Below are positions 14,160 through 22,883 of a DNA stretch of 36,879 nucleotides, piece by piece. A model generated the notes under the pieces. The model did no database searches, was not told where the DNA came from, and saw only the letters and a list, made by a program, of their open reading frames with translations. The DNA comes from a virus. The stretch is from the IMG/VR virus record IMGVR_UViG_3300010373_001376, positions 1 through 36,879 of that record; one strand, 5' to 3'. Both the position numbers and the translations under genes were made by a program. Within the stretch, counting starts at the first letter, position 1; each line of letters begins with the position of its first letter.

Positions 14160-14714
14160 ATGCCGCGTCCCTCCACCATCAAACGGATGCCGCCCGCGGA
14201 GCGCGACTACCTGGAGAAGCTGATCCGCCAGGATCGGTACACTCTGGACGAGCTCCGCGCGAAAGTGCGTGAGCGATTTCCCGAGGCGACGCCGCCCAGC
14301 CGCAGCGCGTTGGGCCGGTATACCCAGCAGGTGGGCGAGCTCGCCGGCCGCATGCGCGACATCCAGGCGGCCAGCACCGCACTGGTGAGCGAGTTGGGCG
14401 AGGATCCCAACGACCGCGCCGGCCAGCTGCTGGTGCAGGCGGTGACCACGCTGGCCACCGATGCCGCGCTGAAGGCCAATAACGCCGACGACGGCGTGTC
14501 GATCAAGCAGGTGGGCGAGCTGGCGCGCGGCGCGCGGGCCATTCTGCAGGCGCGCAAGATGAGCATGCAGGAGAGGCAGGAGATCGCGCGGGTGGCGCGG
14601 GAGACGCTGCAGGCCGAGCAGGCCGAGGCGCTGAAGAGCGTGGTGAAGGCTGGTGGCATGACGGCGGCGACGGCCGACACCATCAAGCGGCAAATTCTGG
14701 GCATTGCCGAATGA
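14160..14714 (+). CDS. Mu gp27-like protein (DUF3486), probable small-terminase-type protein
   Basis: The protein has 184 residues from ATG 14160. The N-terminal PSTIKRMPPAERDYLEKLIR and PPSRSALGRYTQQV form a DNA-binding HTH. The rest is helical, with a probable coiled coil (MSMQERQEIARVARETLQAE). It precedes and overlaps the large terminase gene, so a small-subunit role in packaging recognition is likely but inferred. It is a longer relative of the first gene in the window. Confidence 0.8.
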   Translation: MPRPSTIKRMPPAERDYLEKLIRQDRYTLDELRAKVRERFPEATPPSRSALGRYTQQVGELAGRMRDIQAASTALVSELGEDPNDRAGQLLVQAVTTLATDAALKANNADDGVSIKQVGELARGARAILQARKMSMQERQEIARVARETLQAEQAEALKSVVKAGGMTAATADTIKRQILGIAE

Positions 14715-16312
14715 GCGACGTGCTGACCCGCAAGCCGCTGGCAGCCACGCTGGAGGAACAGCTGCGCAGCGATCTGCCCAGCACTGCCGCCAGCGCAGTG
14801 CCGGCGGCGCTGCTGCCCTATCAGCAGGCGTGGCTGGCCGATCAAAGCGACTTCAAGGTGTGCGAGAAGAGCCGTCGCACGGGCCTGACCTGGGCGGAAG
14901 CGGCGGACGACGTGCTGATCGCCGGGCGCGCACGCGCCGCCGGCGGCATGAACGTGTACTACATCGGCTACAACATGGACATGGCCATCGAGTTCATCGA
15001 GGCCTGCGCCATGTGGGCGCGCGTGTTCGACCAGGCGGCCGAAGCCATCGAGGAAGGCGAGGAGCTGTTCAAGGACGGCAACGACGAGAAGGCGATCAAG
15101 ACCTACACGATCCGCTTCGCCTCCGGCTTCCGCATCGTGGCGCTCAGCAGCCGCCCCGCCAACCTGCGCGGCAAGCAGGGCGTGGTGGTGATCGACGAAG
15201 CGGCGTTCCACAACGACCTGGACGAACTGCTGAAGGCGGCCATCGCGCTGCTGATGTGGGGCGGCAAGGTGCGCGTGATCAGCACGCACAACGGCACCGA
15301 CAACCCGTTCAACCAGCTGATCGAGGACATTCGCGCTCGCAAACGCGCGGGCAGCGTTCATCGCATCACTTTCGAGGATGCGTGCCTGCAGATGCTCTAC
15401 GAGCGCGTTTGCCTGCGCCTGGCCAAAGCCTGGACGCCGGAGACCGAAGCAGCCTGGAAGGCCGCCATCCGCAAGACCTATGGCGATGCAGCCAGCGAGG
15501 AGCTGGACGTCATCCCGTCGCAGGGCTCCGGCACGTGGCTATCCGGCATCCTGATCGAGGAACGCATGTGCGTGGCGCCTGTGCTGCGCTACACCTCCCC
15601 GCCGGGCTTCGAACGCGAGCCGGACGAGCATCGCAAGCAGGTGATCCAAGCGTGGCTGGACGAGAAGGTCGGCCCGGTACTGGCCAAGCTGGATCCGAAG
15701 CTGCAGAGCGTGCTGGGCGAAGACTTCGGCCGCACCGGCGACCTCACGGTGATCACGCCGGGCCAGATCGAGCAGGATCTGACGCGGCGCGTGCCTTTCA
15801 TGCTGGAGCTGCGCAACATGCCGCACCGGCAGCAGGAGCAGATCCTGTACTACGTGTGCGACCGGTTGCCACGCTTCGTGAAGGCGGCGGTGGACGCGCG
15901 CGGCAACTGCAACGCGGTGGCGGAGTTCCTGGCGCAGCGGTATGGCTGGTCGCGCATCGAGCTGGTGATGTTCACCGAGAACTGGTACCGGCTGCAGATG
16001 CCGCCGCTCAAGGCGGCGTTCGAGGACGGCACCATCGCCATTCCGCGCGACGTCGACGTGGCCAGCGACCTGCGCCTGGTGAAGCTGAACGGCGGCGTGG
16101 CGCGCGTGCCCGACCAGCGCAGCACGGGCACCGAAGGCAAGCGCCACGGCGACGCGGCGATCTCTATCGCGCTGATGCATTACGCCAGCCGGCAGGAGTT
16201 CTCGGAATACGCCTACCAGGCCGTGCCCACGCGCTACGAGGAGGGCAAGGATCTGCCAGAGCGCACCATCCGGCTCACCGCCGGCTTCAAGACTTCGCAG
16301 AGGTGCCTGTAA
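14711..16312 (+). CDS. Terminase large subunit (Mu gp28-like)
   Basis: This 533-residue packaging motor ATPase/nuclease shows a Walker-A-like CEKSRRTGLTW (51-61) and a Walker B VVVIDEA (158-164). A C-terminal nuclease region begins around GEDFGRTGDLTVI with D338. This matches Mu gp28. It should drive headful packaging of phage DNA flanked by host DNA after cleavage. ATG 14711 overlaps the gp27 stop; its TAA overlaps the portal ATG. Confidence 0.93.
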   Translation: MSDVLTRKPLAATLEEQLRSDLPSTAASAVPAALLPYQQAWLADQSDFKVCEKSRRTGLTWAEAADDVLIAGRARAAGGMNVYYIGYNMDMAIEFIEACAMWARVFDQAAEAIEEGEELFKDGNDEKAIKTYTIRFASGFRIVALSSRPANLRGKQGVVVIDEAAFHNDLDELLKAAIALLMWGGKVRVISTHNGTDNPFNQLIEDIRARKRAGSVHRITFEDACLQMLYERVCLRLAKAWTPETEAAWKAAIRKTYGDAASEELDVIPSQGSGTWLSGILIEERMCVAPVLRYTSPPGFEREPDEHRKQVIQAWLDEKVGPVLAKLDPKLQSVLGEDFGRTGDLTVITPGQIEQDLTRRVPFMLELRNMPHRQQEQILYYVCDRLPRFVKAAVDARGNCNAVAEFLAQRYGWSRIELVMFTENWYRLQMPPLKAAFEDGTIAIPRDVDVASDLRLVKLNGGVARVPDQRSTGTEGKRHGDAAISIALMHYASRQEFSEYAYQAVPTRYEEGKDLPERTIRLTAGFKTSQRCL

Positions 16313-17898
16313 TGGCCACGTCCCGCGTCACATCCAAGATCGTGGGGACCAACGGCGAGCCGTTGCAGTACGAAGTGCTGCAGGAAGAGATCGCGCGCCC
16401 CACGCTCACCGGCATCCGCACCGTGTGGGGCAACCCGCCGATCGCGCCGGGGCTGACGCCCACGCGCCTGGCGCAGGTGCTGCTGGACGCGCAGGAAGGC
16501 TGGCCGCGCGATTACCTGACGCTGGCCGAGGAGATGGAGGAGCGCGACTGGCACTACAGCGCCGTGCTGGGCACGCGCAAACGCGCGGTGAGCGGCCTTA
16601 CTGTGAACGTGGAGGCGGCCAGCGACAGCGCGGCCGACGTGAAGCTGGCCGATGCGGTGCGCGACCTGGTCGACGCGCCGGCGTTCGGCGAGATGGTGGA
16701 CGATGCGCTCGATGCGCTGGGCAAGGGCTACAGCGCGGTCGAGATCGTATGGGACCGCAGCGGCAAGGCGTGGATGCCCACCTACGCCTGGCGCGACCCG
16801 CGGTTCTTCCGCTTCGACTACGCCACCCAGAACGAGCTGCTGCTGCTCAACGACGACAACATCATGGGCAGCCCGCTGCCGCCCTTCAAGTTCATCACGC
16901 ACCGGCCGCGGCTGAAATCCGGCGTGGCGCTGCGCGGCGGCCTGGCGCGCCTGGTGGCGGCGGCCTACATGTGCAAGAGCTACACGCTGACGGACTGGCT
17001 GGCGTTTGCCGAGGTGTTCGGCATGCCGCTGCGCATCGGCAAGTACGATGCCGGCGCCACGCAGGCGGACATCAACACCCTGATCACGGCGGTGGCCAAC
17101 ATCGGCACGGACGCCGCGGCGATCATCCCGAAGTCGATGGAGATCCAGTTCGCCGAGCTGCCCAAGACCAGCGACGGTGGCGCGGTAGTGTTCTCCAGCC
17201 TGGCCGACTGGCTGGACCGTCAGGTGAGCAAGGCGGTGCTGGGCCAGACCATGACCACGGACGCGCAGTCCACCGGGCTGGGCAGCAACACGGCCAGCGT
17301 GCACAACGAGGTGCGCACCGACATCCAGATCAGCGATGCCAAGCAACTGGCCAACACGCTCAACCGCGACCTGGTGAAGCCTTACGTCGACCTCAACCAC
17401 GGCCCGCAGGCGAAGTATCCACGGCTGAAGATCGAGGTGGTCGAGCCGGACGACATCGGCAAGATGACGCAGGCGCTGTCGCTGCTCGTACCGCTGGGGC
17501 TGCGTGTGGGCGCCAGCACGATCCGCGACAAGCTGGGGTTGCCGGATCCCGGCGAGGATGAAGAGGTGCTGCATCCGGCTGCGACGGCGCCGAAACCGGG
17601 CGAGGGTCACTTGGATACCGCGACCAACCGCGCGCGGCGCGGGCGCCCCCCCGTGCCGGTGACGGACTCGGTGGACGAGCTCGCGCTCGGCGCGATGCGC
17701 GACTGGGAGCCGCAGATCGACCCGCTGGCCGATCCGGTGCGCGCGCTGGCGGCGCAGTCGACCGATGAGGAGGAGTTCGTCGCCGGCCTCGCCGCGCTGA
17801 TGCAAGGAGGCGATCCCGCCGCGCTGATGCGCTCGCTGGCCAGCAACGCGTTCAAGGCGCACGCGCTGGGCGACGTGAGCGACGATCCCGAGCGCTGA
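16312..17898 (+). CDS. Portal protein (DUF935, Mu gp29-like)
   Basis: This 528-residue protein has DUF935 features: the N-terminal region IRTVWGNPPIAPGLTPTRLA, the RDYLTLAEEMEERDWHYSAV helix, WRDPRFFRFD, and a C-terminal region with TMTTDAQSTGLGSNTASVHN. It forms the dodecameric head vertex channel. The last 120 residues are Pro/Gly- and acid-rich and more variable. ATG 16312 shares its A with the terminase TAA. The same frame is open upstream by GC bias but is not coding there. Confidence 0.93.
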   Translation: MATSRVTSKIVGTNGEPLQYEVLQEEIARPTLTGIRTVWGNPPIAPGLTPTRLAQVLLDAQEGWPRDYLTLAEEMEERDWHYSAVLGTRKRAVSGLTVNVEAASDSAADVKLADAVRDLVDAPAFGEMVDDALDALGKGYSAVEIVWDRSGKAWMPTYAWRDPRFFRFDYATQNELLLLNDDNIMGSPLPPFKFITHRPRLKSGVALRGGLARLVAAAYMCKSYTLTDWLAFAEVFGMPLRIGKYDAGATQADINTLITAVANIGTDAAAIIPKSMEIQFAELPKTSDGGAVVFSSLADWLDRQVSKAVLGQTMTTDAQSTGLGSNTASVHNEVRTDIQISDAKQLANTLNRDLVKPYVDLNHGPQAKYPRLKIEVVEPDDIGKMTQALSLLVPLGLRVGASTIRDKLGLPDPGEDEEVLHPAATAPKPGEGHLDTATNRARRGRPPVPVTDSVDELALGAMRDWEPQIDPLADPVRALAAQSTDEEEFVAGLAALMQGGDPAALMRSLASNAFKAHALGDVSDDPER

Positions 17899-17901
17899 CC
17901 G

Positions 17902-19272
17902 ATGGCTGACGGCAGCGGCCCCATCCCGCAGGAGGCGCTCGCCTACCTGCAGGCCAAGAAGCTCAAGCCCGGCTTCGACTACCGCGACGTGTGGCGCGAG
18001 GAACACGCCGGCATGTTCACCGTGGCCAAGATGGGCCAGTTGGACATGCTGAGCGACATGCGCGACTCCCTGGTCGAGGCGATGGCCAAGGGCAAGACCT
18101 ACCGCCAGTGGGCCAAGCAGGTGACGCCGGAGCTGCAGAAGCGCGGCTGGTGGGGCGTGCAGGAGGCCACCGACCCGCTGACCGGCGAGAAGGGCCTGGT
18201 GCAGCTGGGGTCGCCGCGGCGCCTGCAGACGATCTACGAGGCCAACCTGCGCACGGCGCGGCAGGCCGGCCAGTGGGAGCGCGCGCAGCGCACGGCCACC
18301 ACGCATCCCTACCTGCTCTACCAGCTCGGGCCGAGCGCGCGCCACCGCCCGCAGCATGTGGCCTGGGCGGGCACGCTGCTGCCGATCGAGGACGAGTTCT
18401 GGCGCTACGCGTACCCGCCCAACGGCTGGGGCTGCAAGTGCTGGGTGCGGCAGATCAGCAAGGTGGAATACGGGCGCCTGCGCGACAAGGGCTACCAGGA
18501 TCCGCTGGCGCCGCAGATCATCAACCCGCGCACCGGCCTGCCGACCGGCCACCGCGAGCAGCGCCTGCTGCCGGTGAGCACGGAATCGCCCAAGCTGCAG
18601 TGGCGCGACTGGGTGAACAAGCGCACCGGCGAGGTGGAACGCGTGCCGGACGGCATCGACCCCGGCTGGGACACCAACCCCGGCATGGCCGCGCGGCGCC
18701 AGCAGCAGGCGCGGGAGTTCATGCAGTCGGTGGACCGCGCGCCGGCCGCGGCGGGGGCGGCGGCCGCGGCGCAGGTGATGCCGCACATCGCCGGCGACCT
18801 GCAGCGCGCCTACACCGACTGGGTGGACACCATCGCCGAGGGCAAGCTGGCCGATACCGGCGGCCGGCGAACGATCGGCGCGATCAGCCCGCAGATCCTG
18901 CAGGCGCTCAAGACCAAGGTGGGCATGGTGCCCAGCACGGCCGGCCTGACCATCGAACAGCGCGAGATATCGCACCTGCTGGCGGATGCGCGCAAGGGCG
19001 ACAAGGCGCTGACCGGGGACCAGGTGCGCTACCTGGTGCATTACCTGGCCAATCCGGCCGCGGTGATCTGGGACGGTGCCGGCCGGCAGCCTGCGCTGCT
19101 CTACGTGATCGAAGGGGACGAAGCGGATGGGCGCCTGGGACGCGTGGCCGTGCGCATCGACTTTGCGCGGGACGGGGTGAAGATCAATGCGATCCGCAGC
19201 GGCGCACGTGTGGCCAAGGCCAACCTGGAACAGCCCGGCATGGTGCGGCTGGATGAAGGTGAGGCGCTGTAG
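17902..19272 (+). CDS. F: MuF-like minor head protein with a C-terminal extension
   Basis: This is a 456-residue head-morphogenesis protein. The MuF domain (residues about 20-215) includes YRQWAKQVTPELQKRGWWGV, the conserved ANLRTARQAGQWER, and WRYAYPPNGWGCKCWVRQIS. The C-terminal 125 residues (from about 330) form a separate alpha/beta block: EISHLLADARKGDKALTGDQ, then AAVIWDGAGRQPALLYVIEG. Such tails on MuF proteins are often nuclease- or toxin-like (PBECR-type). That part is inferred. A candidate terminator hairpin follows its stop. Confidence 0.9.
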   Translation: MADGSGPIPQEALAYLQAKKLKPGFDYRDVWREEHAGMFTVAKMGQLDMLSDMRDSLVEAMAKGKTYRQWAKQVTPELQKRGWWGVQEATDPLTGEKGLVQLGSPRRLQTIYEANLRTARQAGQWERAQRTATTHPYLLYQLGPSARHRPQHVAWAGTLLPIEDEFWRYAYPPNGWGCKCWVRQISKVEYGRLRDKGYQDPLAPQIINPRTGLPTGHREQRLLPVSTESPKLQWRDWVNKRTGEVERVPDGIDPGWDTNPGMAARRQQQAREFMQSVDRAPAAAGAAAAAQVMPHIAGDLQRAYTDWVDTIAEGKLADTGGRRTIGAISPQILQALKTKVGMVPSTAGLTIEQREISHLLADARKGDKALTGDQVRYLVHYLANPAAVIWDGAGRQPALLYVIEGDEADGRLGRVAVRIDFARDGVKINAIRSGARVAKANLEQPGMVRLDEGEAL

Positions 19273-19652
19273 CCACGGTGGGACGCCCTCCAGCTCGAAG
19301 CTGGCACTCCCACATGGAAGCTCAGAAGCAACCACTGGCCCGGCGATTTTCCAGTCTTCGCGGCGACAGCGTGGCCAGCATACACCTGGGCGCGCTCCGG
19401 GCGCTTTTCGGGTATCCCGCGACAGCGCCCCTGTAAGCGGCTCCGGCGACCGGGGGCGCCACGATGGTGCATCCCCCGTATCCCGCGGCGGTTTCAAAGG
19501 CCGTTAAACGGCCTCAAAGGGCCTGCTGGGTACCTGGGCGCCTCGCCATTTGCGCCGGCACCCGGTTCGGGGCATCCTTTTCGCGCCTCGGCGACACTCC
19601 GTCGCCACGCTGAAGCGCTTCAGCCTGATTCGGCATCGCATGGCTCGGCAAC
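19273..19652 (+). promoter_or_regulatory. Gene-free 380-base region between head operons
   Basis: No convincing ORF is present. It holds nested inverted repeats at 19278-19313 (GTGGGA/TCCCAC around CCAGCT-CGA-AGCTGG), a candidate terminator for the packaging operon without a T-tract. A 15-base hairpin GGCCGTTAAACGGCC lies at 19499-19513. The direct repeat GTATCCCGCG occurs twice. The repeated 23-base palindrome element ends it (19609-19631). It probably contains the capsid-operon promoter, but I see no clear -10/-35. Confidence 0.45.
19609..19631. promoter_or_regulatory. Repeated palindrome, copy 2
   Basis: GCTGAAGCGCTTCAGC (19609-19624) plus CTGATTC is identical to the copy at the mor stop. 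It lies 21 bases before the protease ATG, a spacing that favours an RNA-level or operator role over a distant activator site. Confidence 0.45.
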
Positions 19653-20675
19653 ATGACCGCCATGCTCGATTGCCGCCCTTCCTCCGCCGTTGCCCTATGC
19701 GCTGCCGTCGCTGCCGACGAGCTGCGCGCGGCGCTGTGCTTCGCACTGTCCGATACCGCAACAGGCGACGGCGAGAAGTGGGTGGAGCTGATCCCCGCGC
19801 CGAATGCCCAGGGCAAGGTGCAGGGGCGCGACGGCCGCTGGTGGCGCATGGCCGACCCGAAAGCCGTGGCCACCCGCTTCGATCTGGCGCTTTCGGTCGA
19901 CGTGAATCATGCCAGCGAGCTGCAGGCTCCCAAGGGCGGCGAAGCGCCAGCCTATGGCTGGATCGAGGCGCTGGAGGTGCGCGAGGGCGCCATCTGGGGG
20001 CGCATCGAGTGGAACGAGGCCGGGCGCAATGCCGTGGCCGAGCGCAAGTACCGCTTCCTGTCGCCGGTGTTCACATTCGACGACAAGTCCCGCCAGATCC
20101 AGAAGGTGACCAGCGTCGCCCTGGTCAACGATCCGAACTTTCCGCTGGCGCTGAACCGCGCCGGCAACCCCGACCCTACCGTGGAGAACACCGTGGATGA
20201 AGCCATCCGCAAGGCCCTCGGCTTGTCCGAGCAGGCCACGCCCGACCAGGCCGTGACCGCCATCAATTCACTGCGCACGTCGGCGGCCAACCCGTCGATG
20301 GAGCACTTCGTGCCCAAGGCGCAATACGACGTTGCGCTGAACCGCGCCAGCGCCGCCGAGCAGAAGCTGCGCGAGCAGGAGCAGGTGCAGCAGCAGGCCG
20401 CCATCGATGCCGCCGTGGACGGTGCGGTGAAGGCCGGCAAGATCACGCCGCCTACGGTGGACTACTACAAGGCGCAGTGCGCCACCGAGGGCGGCCTGGA
20501 GCGCTTCCAGAAGTTCGTGGAGGCGCAGCCGGTGATCGCCGCCGCTACCGATCTGGGCGAGCGCAAGACGCCCGGCGCGGACGGTGGCAAGGCGCTCAAC
20601 GCCGCGACCAAATCCGTTGCCGCCCTGATGGGCGTCAGCGAGGAAGACATCGCGAAGTTCGGAGGTGACCAGTGA
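19653..20675 (+). CDS. I: Mu I-like prohead protease with scaffold C-terminus
   Basis: This is a 340-residue protein. The N-terminal half matches the Mu gpI/U35-type protease: VELIPAPNAQGKVQGRDGRW, DLALSVDVNHAS with a candidate catalytic His, YGWIEALEVREGAIWGRIEW, and YRFLSPVFTFDD. The C-terminal half (about 215-290, coiled coil RASAAEQKLREQEQVQQQAA) is the scaffold, which in Mu is also made alone as gpZ. ATG 19653 lacks a strong ribosome-binding site. A GGAGGTGA ribosome-binding site at its 3' end serves the next gene. Confidence 0.88.
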   Translation: MTAMLDCRPSSAVALCAAVAADELRAALCFALSDTATGDGEKWVELIPAPNAQGKVQGRDGRWWRMADPKAVATRFDLALSVDVNHASELQAPKGGEAPAYGWIEALEVREGAIWGRIEWNEAGRNAVAERKYRFLSPVFTFDDKSRQIQKVTSVALVNDPNFPLALNRAGNPDPTVENTVDEAIRKALGLSEQATPDQAVTAINSLRTSAANPSMEHFVPKAQYDVALNRASAAEQKLREQEQVQQQAAIDAAVDGAVKAGKITPPTVDYYKAQCATEGGLERFQKFVEAQPVIAAATDLGERKTPGADGGKALNAATKSVAALMGVSEEDIAKFGGDQ

Positions 20676-21073
20676 GCCTCGCAGCCGACCGCAATACCCC
20701 GATGCAGGACGCCGAGGTGATCTCGGTGCCTGTGGCCGCGGGCGTGAAGATCTTCGCCGGCGCCCTGGTGGCGGCCAGCGCCACCGGCTACGCCACGCCT
20801 GGCGCGGTAGCCACCACGCTCACCTACCTCGGCCGCGCCGAGGAGTACGCGGACAACACGGCCGGCGCCAACGGCGCCGTGAACGTGCGCGTGCGCCGCG
20901 GCCGCGCCTTCTACTGGGCGAACAAGGCCGCCGACCTGGTGACCCAGGCCAGCCTGGGCAAGGTCGCCTACATCGTCGATGACCAGACCGTCAGCGGCAC
21001 CAACGGCGCCAACACGCAGTCCGCTGCGGGTGTGGTCGTCGGCCTGGATGCCAACGGCGTGTGGGTCGAGTAA
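20672..21073 (+). CDS. Head decoration-like protein (DUF2190-type)
   Basis: The protein has 133 residues from GTG 20672, with a strong GGAGGTGA ribosome-binding site 3 bases upstream. Beta-rich sequence (VISVPVAAGVKIFAGALVAA and LTYLGRAEEYADNTAGANGA) fits capsid decoration proteins placed between protease and capsid genes. It probably trimerises on the capsid surface. That function is inferred from fold pattern and position. Confidence 0.7.
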   Translation: MSLAADRNTPMQDAEVISVPVAAGVKIFAGALVAASATGYATPGAVATTLTYLGRAEEYADNTAGANGAVNVRVRRGRAFYWANKAADLVTQASLGKVAYIVDDQTVSGTNGANTQSAAGVVVGLDANGVWVE

Positions 21074-21088
21074 CCGGAGCCCGCACCC

Positions 21089-22009
21089 ATGCTGATCAAT
21101 CGCGAAAACCTCACCGCCGTCTTCCTGTCGCTGAAGACCACCTTCAACAAGGCGTTCGACGCGGCGCCCAGCCAGTGGCGCGACACCGCCATGCTGGTGC
21201 CCAGCGGCAGCAGCCAGAACAACTACGACTGGCTGGACCGCTTCCCGCAGATGCGCCAGTGGATCGGCGCCAAGGTGGTCAAGTCGCTCAAGGCCAACCA
21301 GTACGTGATCGTGAACAACGACTGGGAAGCCACTGTCGGCGTGCGCCGCAACGACATCGAGGACGACAACCTGGGCATCTATGCGCCGATGGCGCAGGAC
21401 GCCGGCTACAGCGCCCAGCAGCTGGCGGACGAGATCGTCTCGACGCTCAAGAACAACGCCTTCACTACCACCTGCTACGACGGCCAGTACTTCTACGACA
21501 CCGATCATCCGGTGACCAACGCGGCCGGCGTGGTGGCCAGCGTCAGCAACAAGGGCACGGCGGTGCTGGATTCCAGCACGCGCGCCACGGCCACCGGCAG
21601 CTATGGTGCCGCGCGCACTGCCATCATGTCGATGACCGACAACGAGGGGCGCCCGCTGGGCCTGGTGCCGGACGTGCTGGAAGTGCCGCCGGCGCTGGAA
21701 GCGGTGGCCCGCATCATCTGCGAGGCGGCCAAGCTGGACGACAACGGCCCGAACCCGTTCAAGGGCACCGCCAAGGTGCTGGTGAACCCGCGCCTGACCA
21801 GCGCCACGGCCTGGTTCCTTCACTGCACCACGCGGCCGGTGAAGCCCTTCATCTACCAGCAGCGCAAGGCGCCGGTGTTCGTGCAGCAGGTGAACATGGA
21901 GTCTCCCGATGTGTTCAACCTGGGCGAATACAAGTTCGGTGCCGAGGCGCGTGCGGCCGGCGGCTACAGCTTCTGGCAGATGAGCTACGGCTCGACCGGC
22001 GCCGGCTGA
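21089..22009 (+). CDS. T: Major capsid protein (Mu gpT-like)
   Basis: This 306-residue HK97-fold capsid protein has the Mu gpT family pattern: MLINRENLTAVFLSLKTTFN, the WDRF-like DWLDRFPQMRQWIG, ATVGVRRNDIEDDNLGIYAP and FYDTDHPVTN. The C-terminus RAAGGYSFWQMSYGSTGAG is typical. It follows the protease/scaffold gene and a decoration gene. A strong hairpin follows its stop. Confidence 0.93.
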   Translation: MLINRENLTAVFLSLKTTFNKAFDAAPSQWRDTAMLVPSGSSQNNYDWLDRFPQMRQWIGAKVVKSLKANQYVIVNNDWEATVGVRRNDIEDDNLGIYAPMAQDAGYSAQQLADEIVSTLKNNAFTTTCYDGQYFYDTDHPVTNAAGVVASVSNKGTAVLDSSTRATATGSYGAARTAIMSMTDNEGRPLGLVPDVLEVPPALEAVARIICEAAKLDDNGPNPFKGTAKVLVNPRLTSATAWFLHCTTRPVKPFIYQQRKAPVFVQQVNMESPDVFNLGEYKFGAEARAAGGYSFWQMSYGSTGAG

Positions 22010-22076
22010 TAACCCACGCATGCGATGGCCCTAGGGCCGAACCGAGAAGGGCGCGCAACGCGCCCGCACCGAGGCC

Positions 22077-22100
22077 GGCCGCCGGGAGAGCCCGGCGGCC
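22077..22100 (+). terminator. Strong 10-bp hairpin after the capsid gene
   Basis: GGCCGCCGGG (22077-22086) and CCCGGCGGCC (22091-22100) pair perfectly around AGAG. A smaller GC stem lies just upstream (22049-22065). No T-tract follows, so partial termination or 3'-end stabilisation of the abundant capsid mRNA are both possible. Confidence 0.5.
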
Positions 22101-22164
22101 GAGCCCTTACAGGCACACCAGGGCGACGCCATAGCGAAGCCCCCACCCAGCGAGAGGCACAGCA

Positions 22165-22461
22165 ATGGCCGAGAACAAGCAGACCGACACCGCCGCCAAG
22201 GCGGAGGTGAAGAAGATCAAGGTGTATGTGGTGAAGTCGCTCGCCGAAGGCTTCCGCCGCATCGGCCTGGCGTTCACCCGCGAGGCACAGCACCTGGACG
22301 CATCGGTGCTCACCGAGGCGCAGAAGGCCGCGCTGACCAGCGACCCCAACCTCAGCGTGACCACCGCCACCGTGACGGTGGCGGCCGGCGGCACCACCGC
22401 CAATCCGGTGGTAACGCCGGCGCCGGCCGCGCCGGCCGCTGACGACAGCACCGGCAAGTAA
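22165..22461 (+). CDS. Mu gp35-like (HI1506-type) head protein
   Basis: This is a 98-residue protein. The N-terminal half (KIKVYVVKSLAEGFRRIGLA, FTREAQHLDASVLTEAQKAA) matches the small HI1506/gp35 family found between capsid and gp36 genes. The C-terminal third is an Ala/Pro/Thr-rich low-complexity tail. It probably has a structural or head-completion role; function is not established. Confidence 0.75.
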   Translation: MAENKQTDTAAKAEVKKIKVYVVKSLAEGFRRIGLAFTREAQHLDASVLTEAQKAALTSDPNLSVTTATVTVAAGGTTANPVVTPAPAAPAADDSTGK

Positions 22462-22472
22462 GCGAGACCGGC

Positions 22473-22883
22473 ATGAGCTACGCGGCGCAGGCGGACATCG
22501 AGGCACGGTACGGCAGCAACCTGCTGTTGACCATTGCCGACCCTGACGGCACCGGCGCGGTGGATGCCGCGCTGGTGACGCAGGCGCTGTCCGACGCCGA
22601 CGAGTTCATCGACAGCCACCTGCAGGAGCGCTACGTGCTGCCGCTGAACCCGGTGCCGCCGCTGCTGGTGACGCTTGGCGTGGACATTGCGGTGTACCGC
22701 ATCGCGGTGTTGCCCACCGAGGAGATGCGCAACCGCTACAGCGACGCCTTGAAGCTGCTGAAAAGCATCGCCACGGGCGTGTTGAAGCTGGGTATCACGC
22801 CGGTGCCCACCACCAGCGCGCAGCAGGCCACCCTAGTGGGGCCGGAGCGCATGTTCGGCCGCTGCAAGAGGCGCCCGCTGTGA
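22473..22883 (+). CDS. Mu gp36-like head-tail connector (DUF1320)
   Basis: This is a 136-residue protein. MSYAAQADIEARYGSNLLLT and ALSDADEFIDSHLQERYVLP, then VDIAVYRIAVL, match DUF1320, an adaptor on the portal ring. It is coupled to the next gene through a GTG inside its stop. Confidence 0.9.
   Translation: MSYAAQADIEARYGSNLLLTIADPDGTGAVDAALVTQALSDADEFIDSHLQERYVLPLNPVPPLLVTLGVDIAVYRIAVLPTEEMRNRYSDALKLLKSIATGVLKLGITPVPTTSAQQATLVGPERMFGRCKRRPL

Noticed and set aside
14704-16311. Upstream extension of the portal frame
   Set aside because: It lies fully inside the terminase gene in another frame, and its composition is Arg/Gly-rich noise. The portal family starts at ATG 16312.
16234-19497. 1087-codon open frame on the minus strand
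   Set aside because: It is antisense to terminase, portal and MuF genes with clear families. Long open antisense frames are expected in GC-rich DNA, and the translation is Arg/His/Ala/Leu-rich low-complexity.
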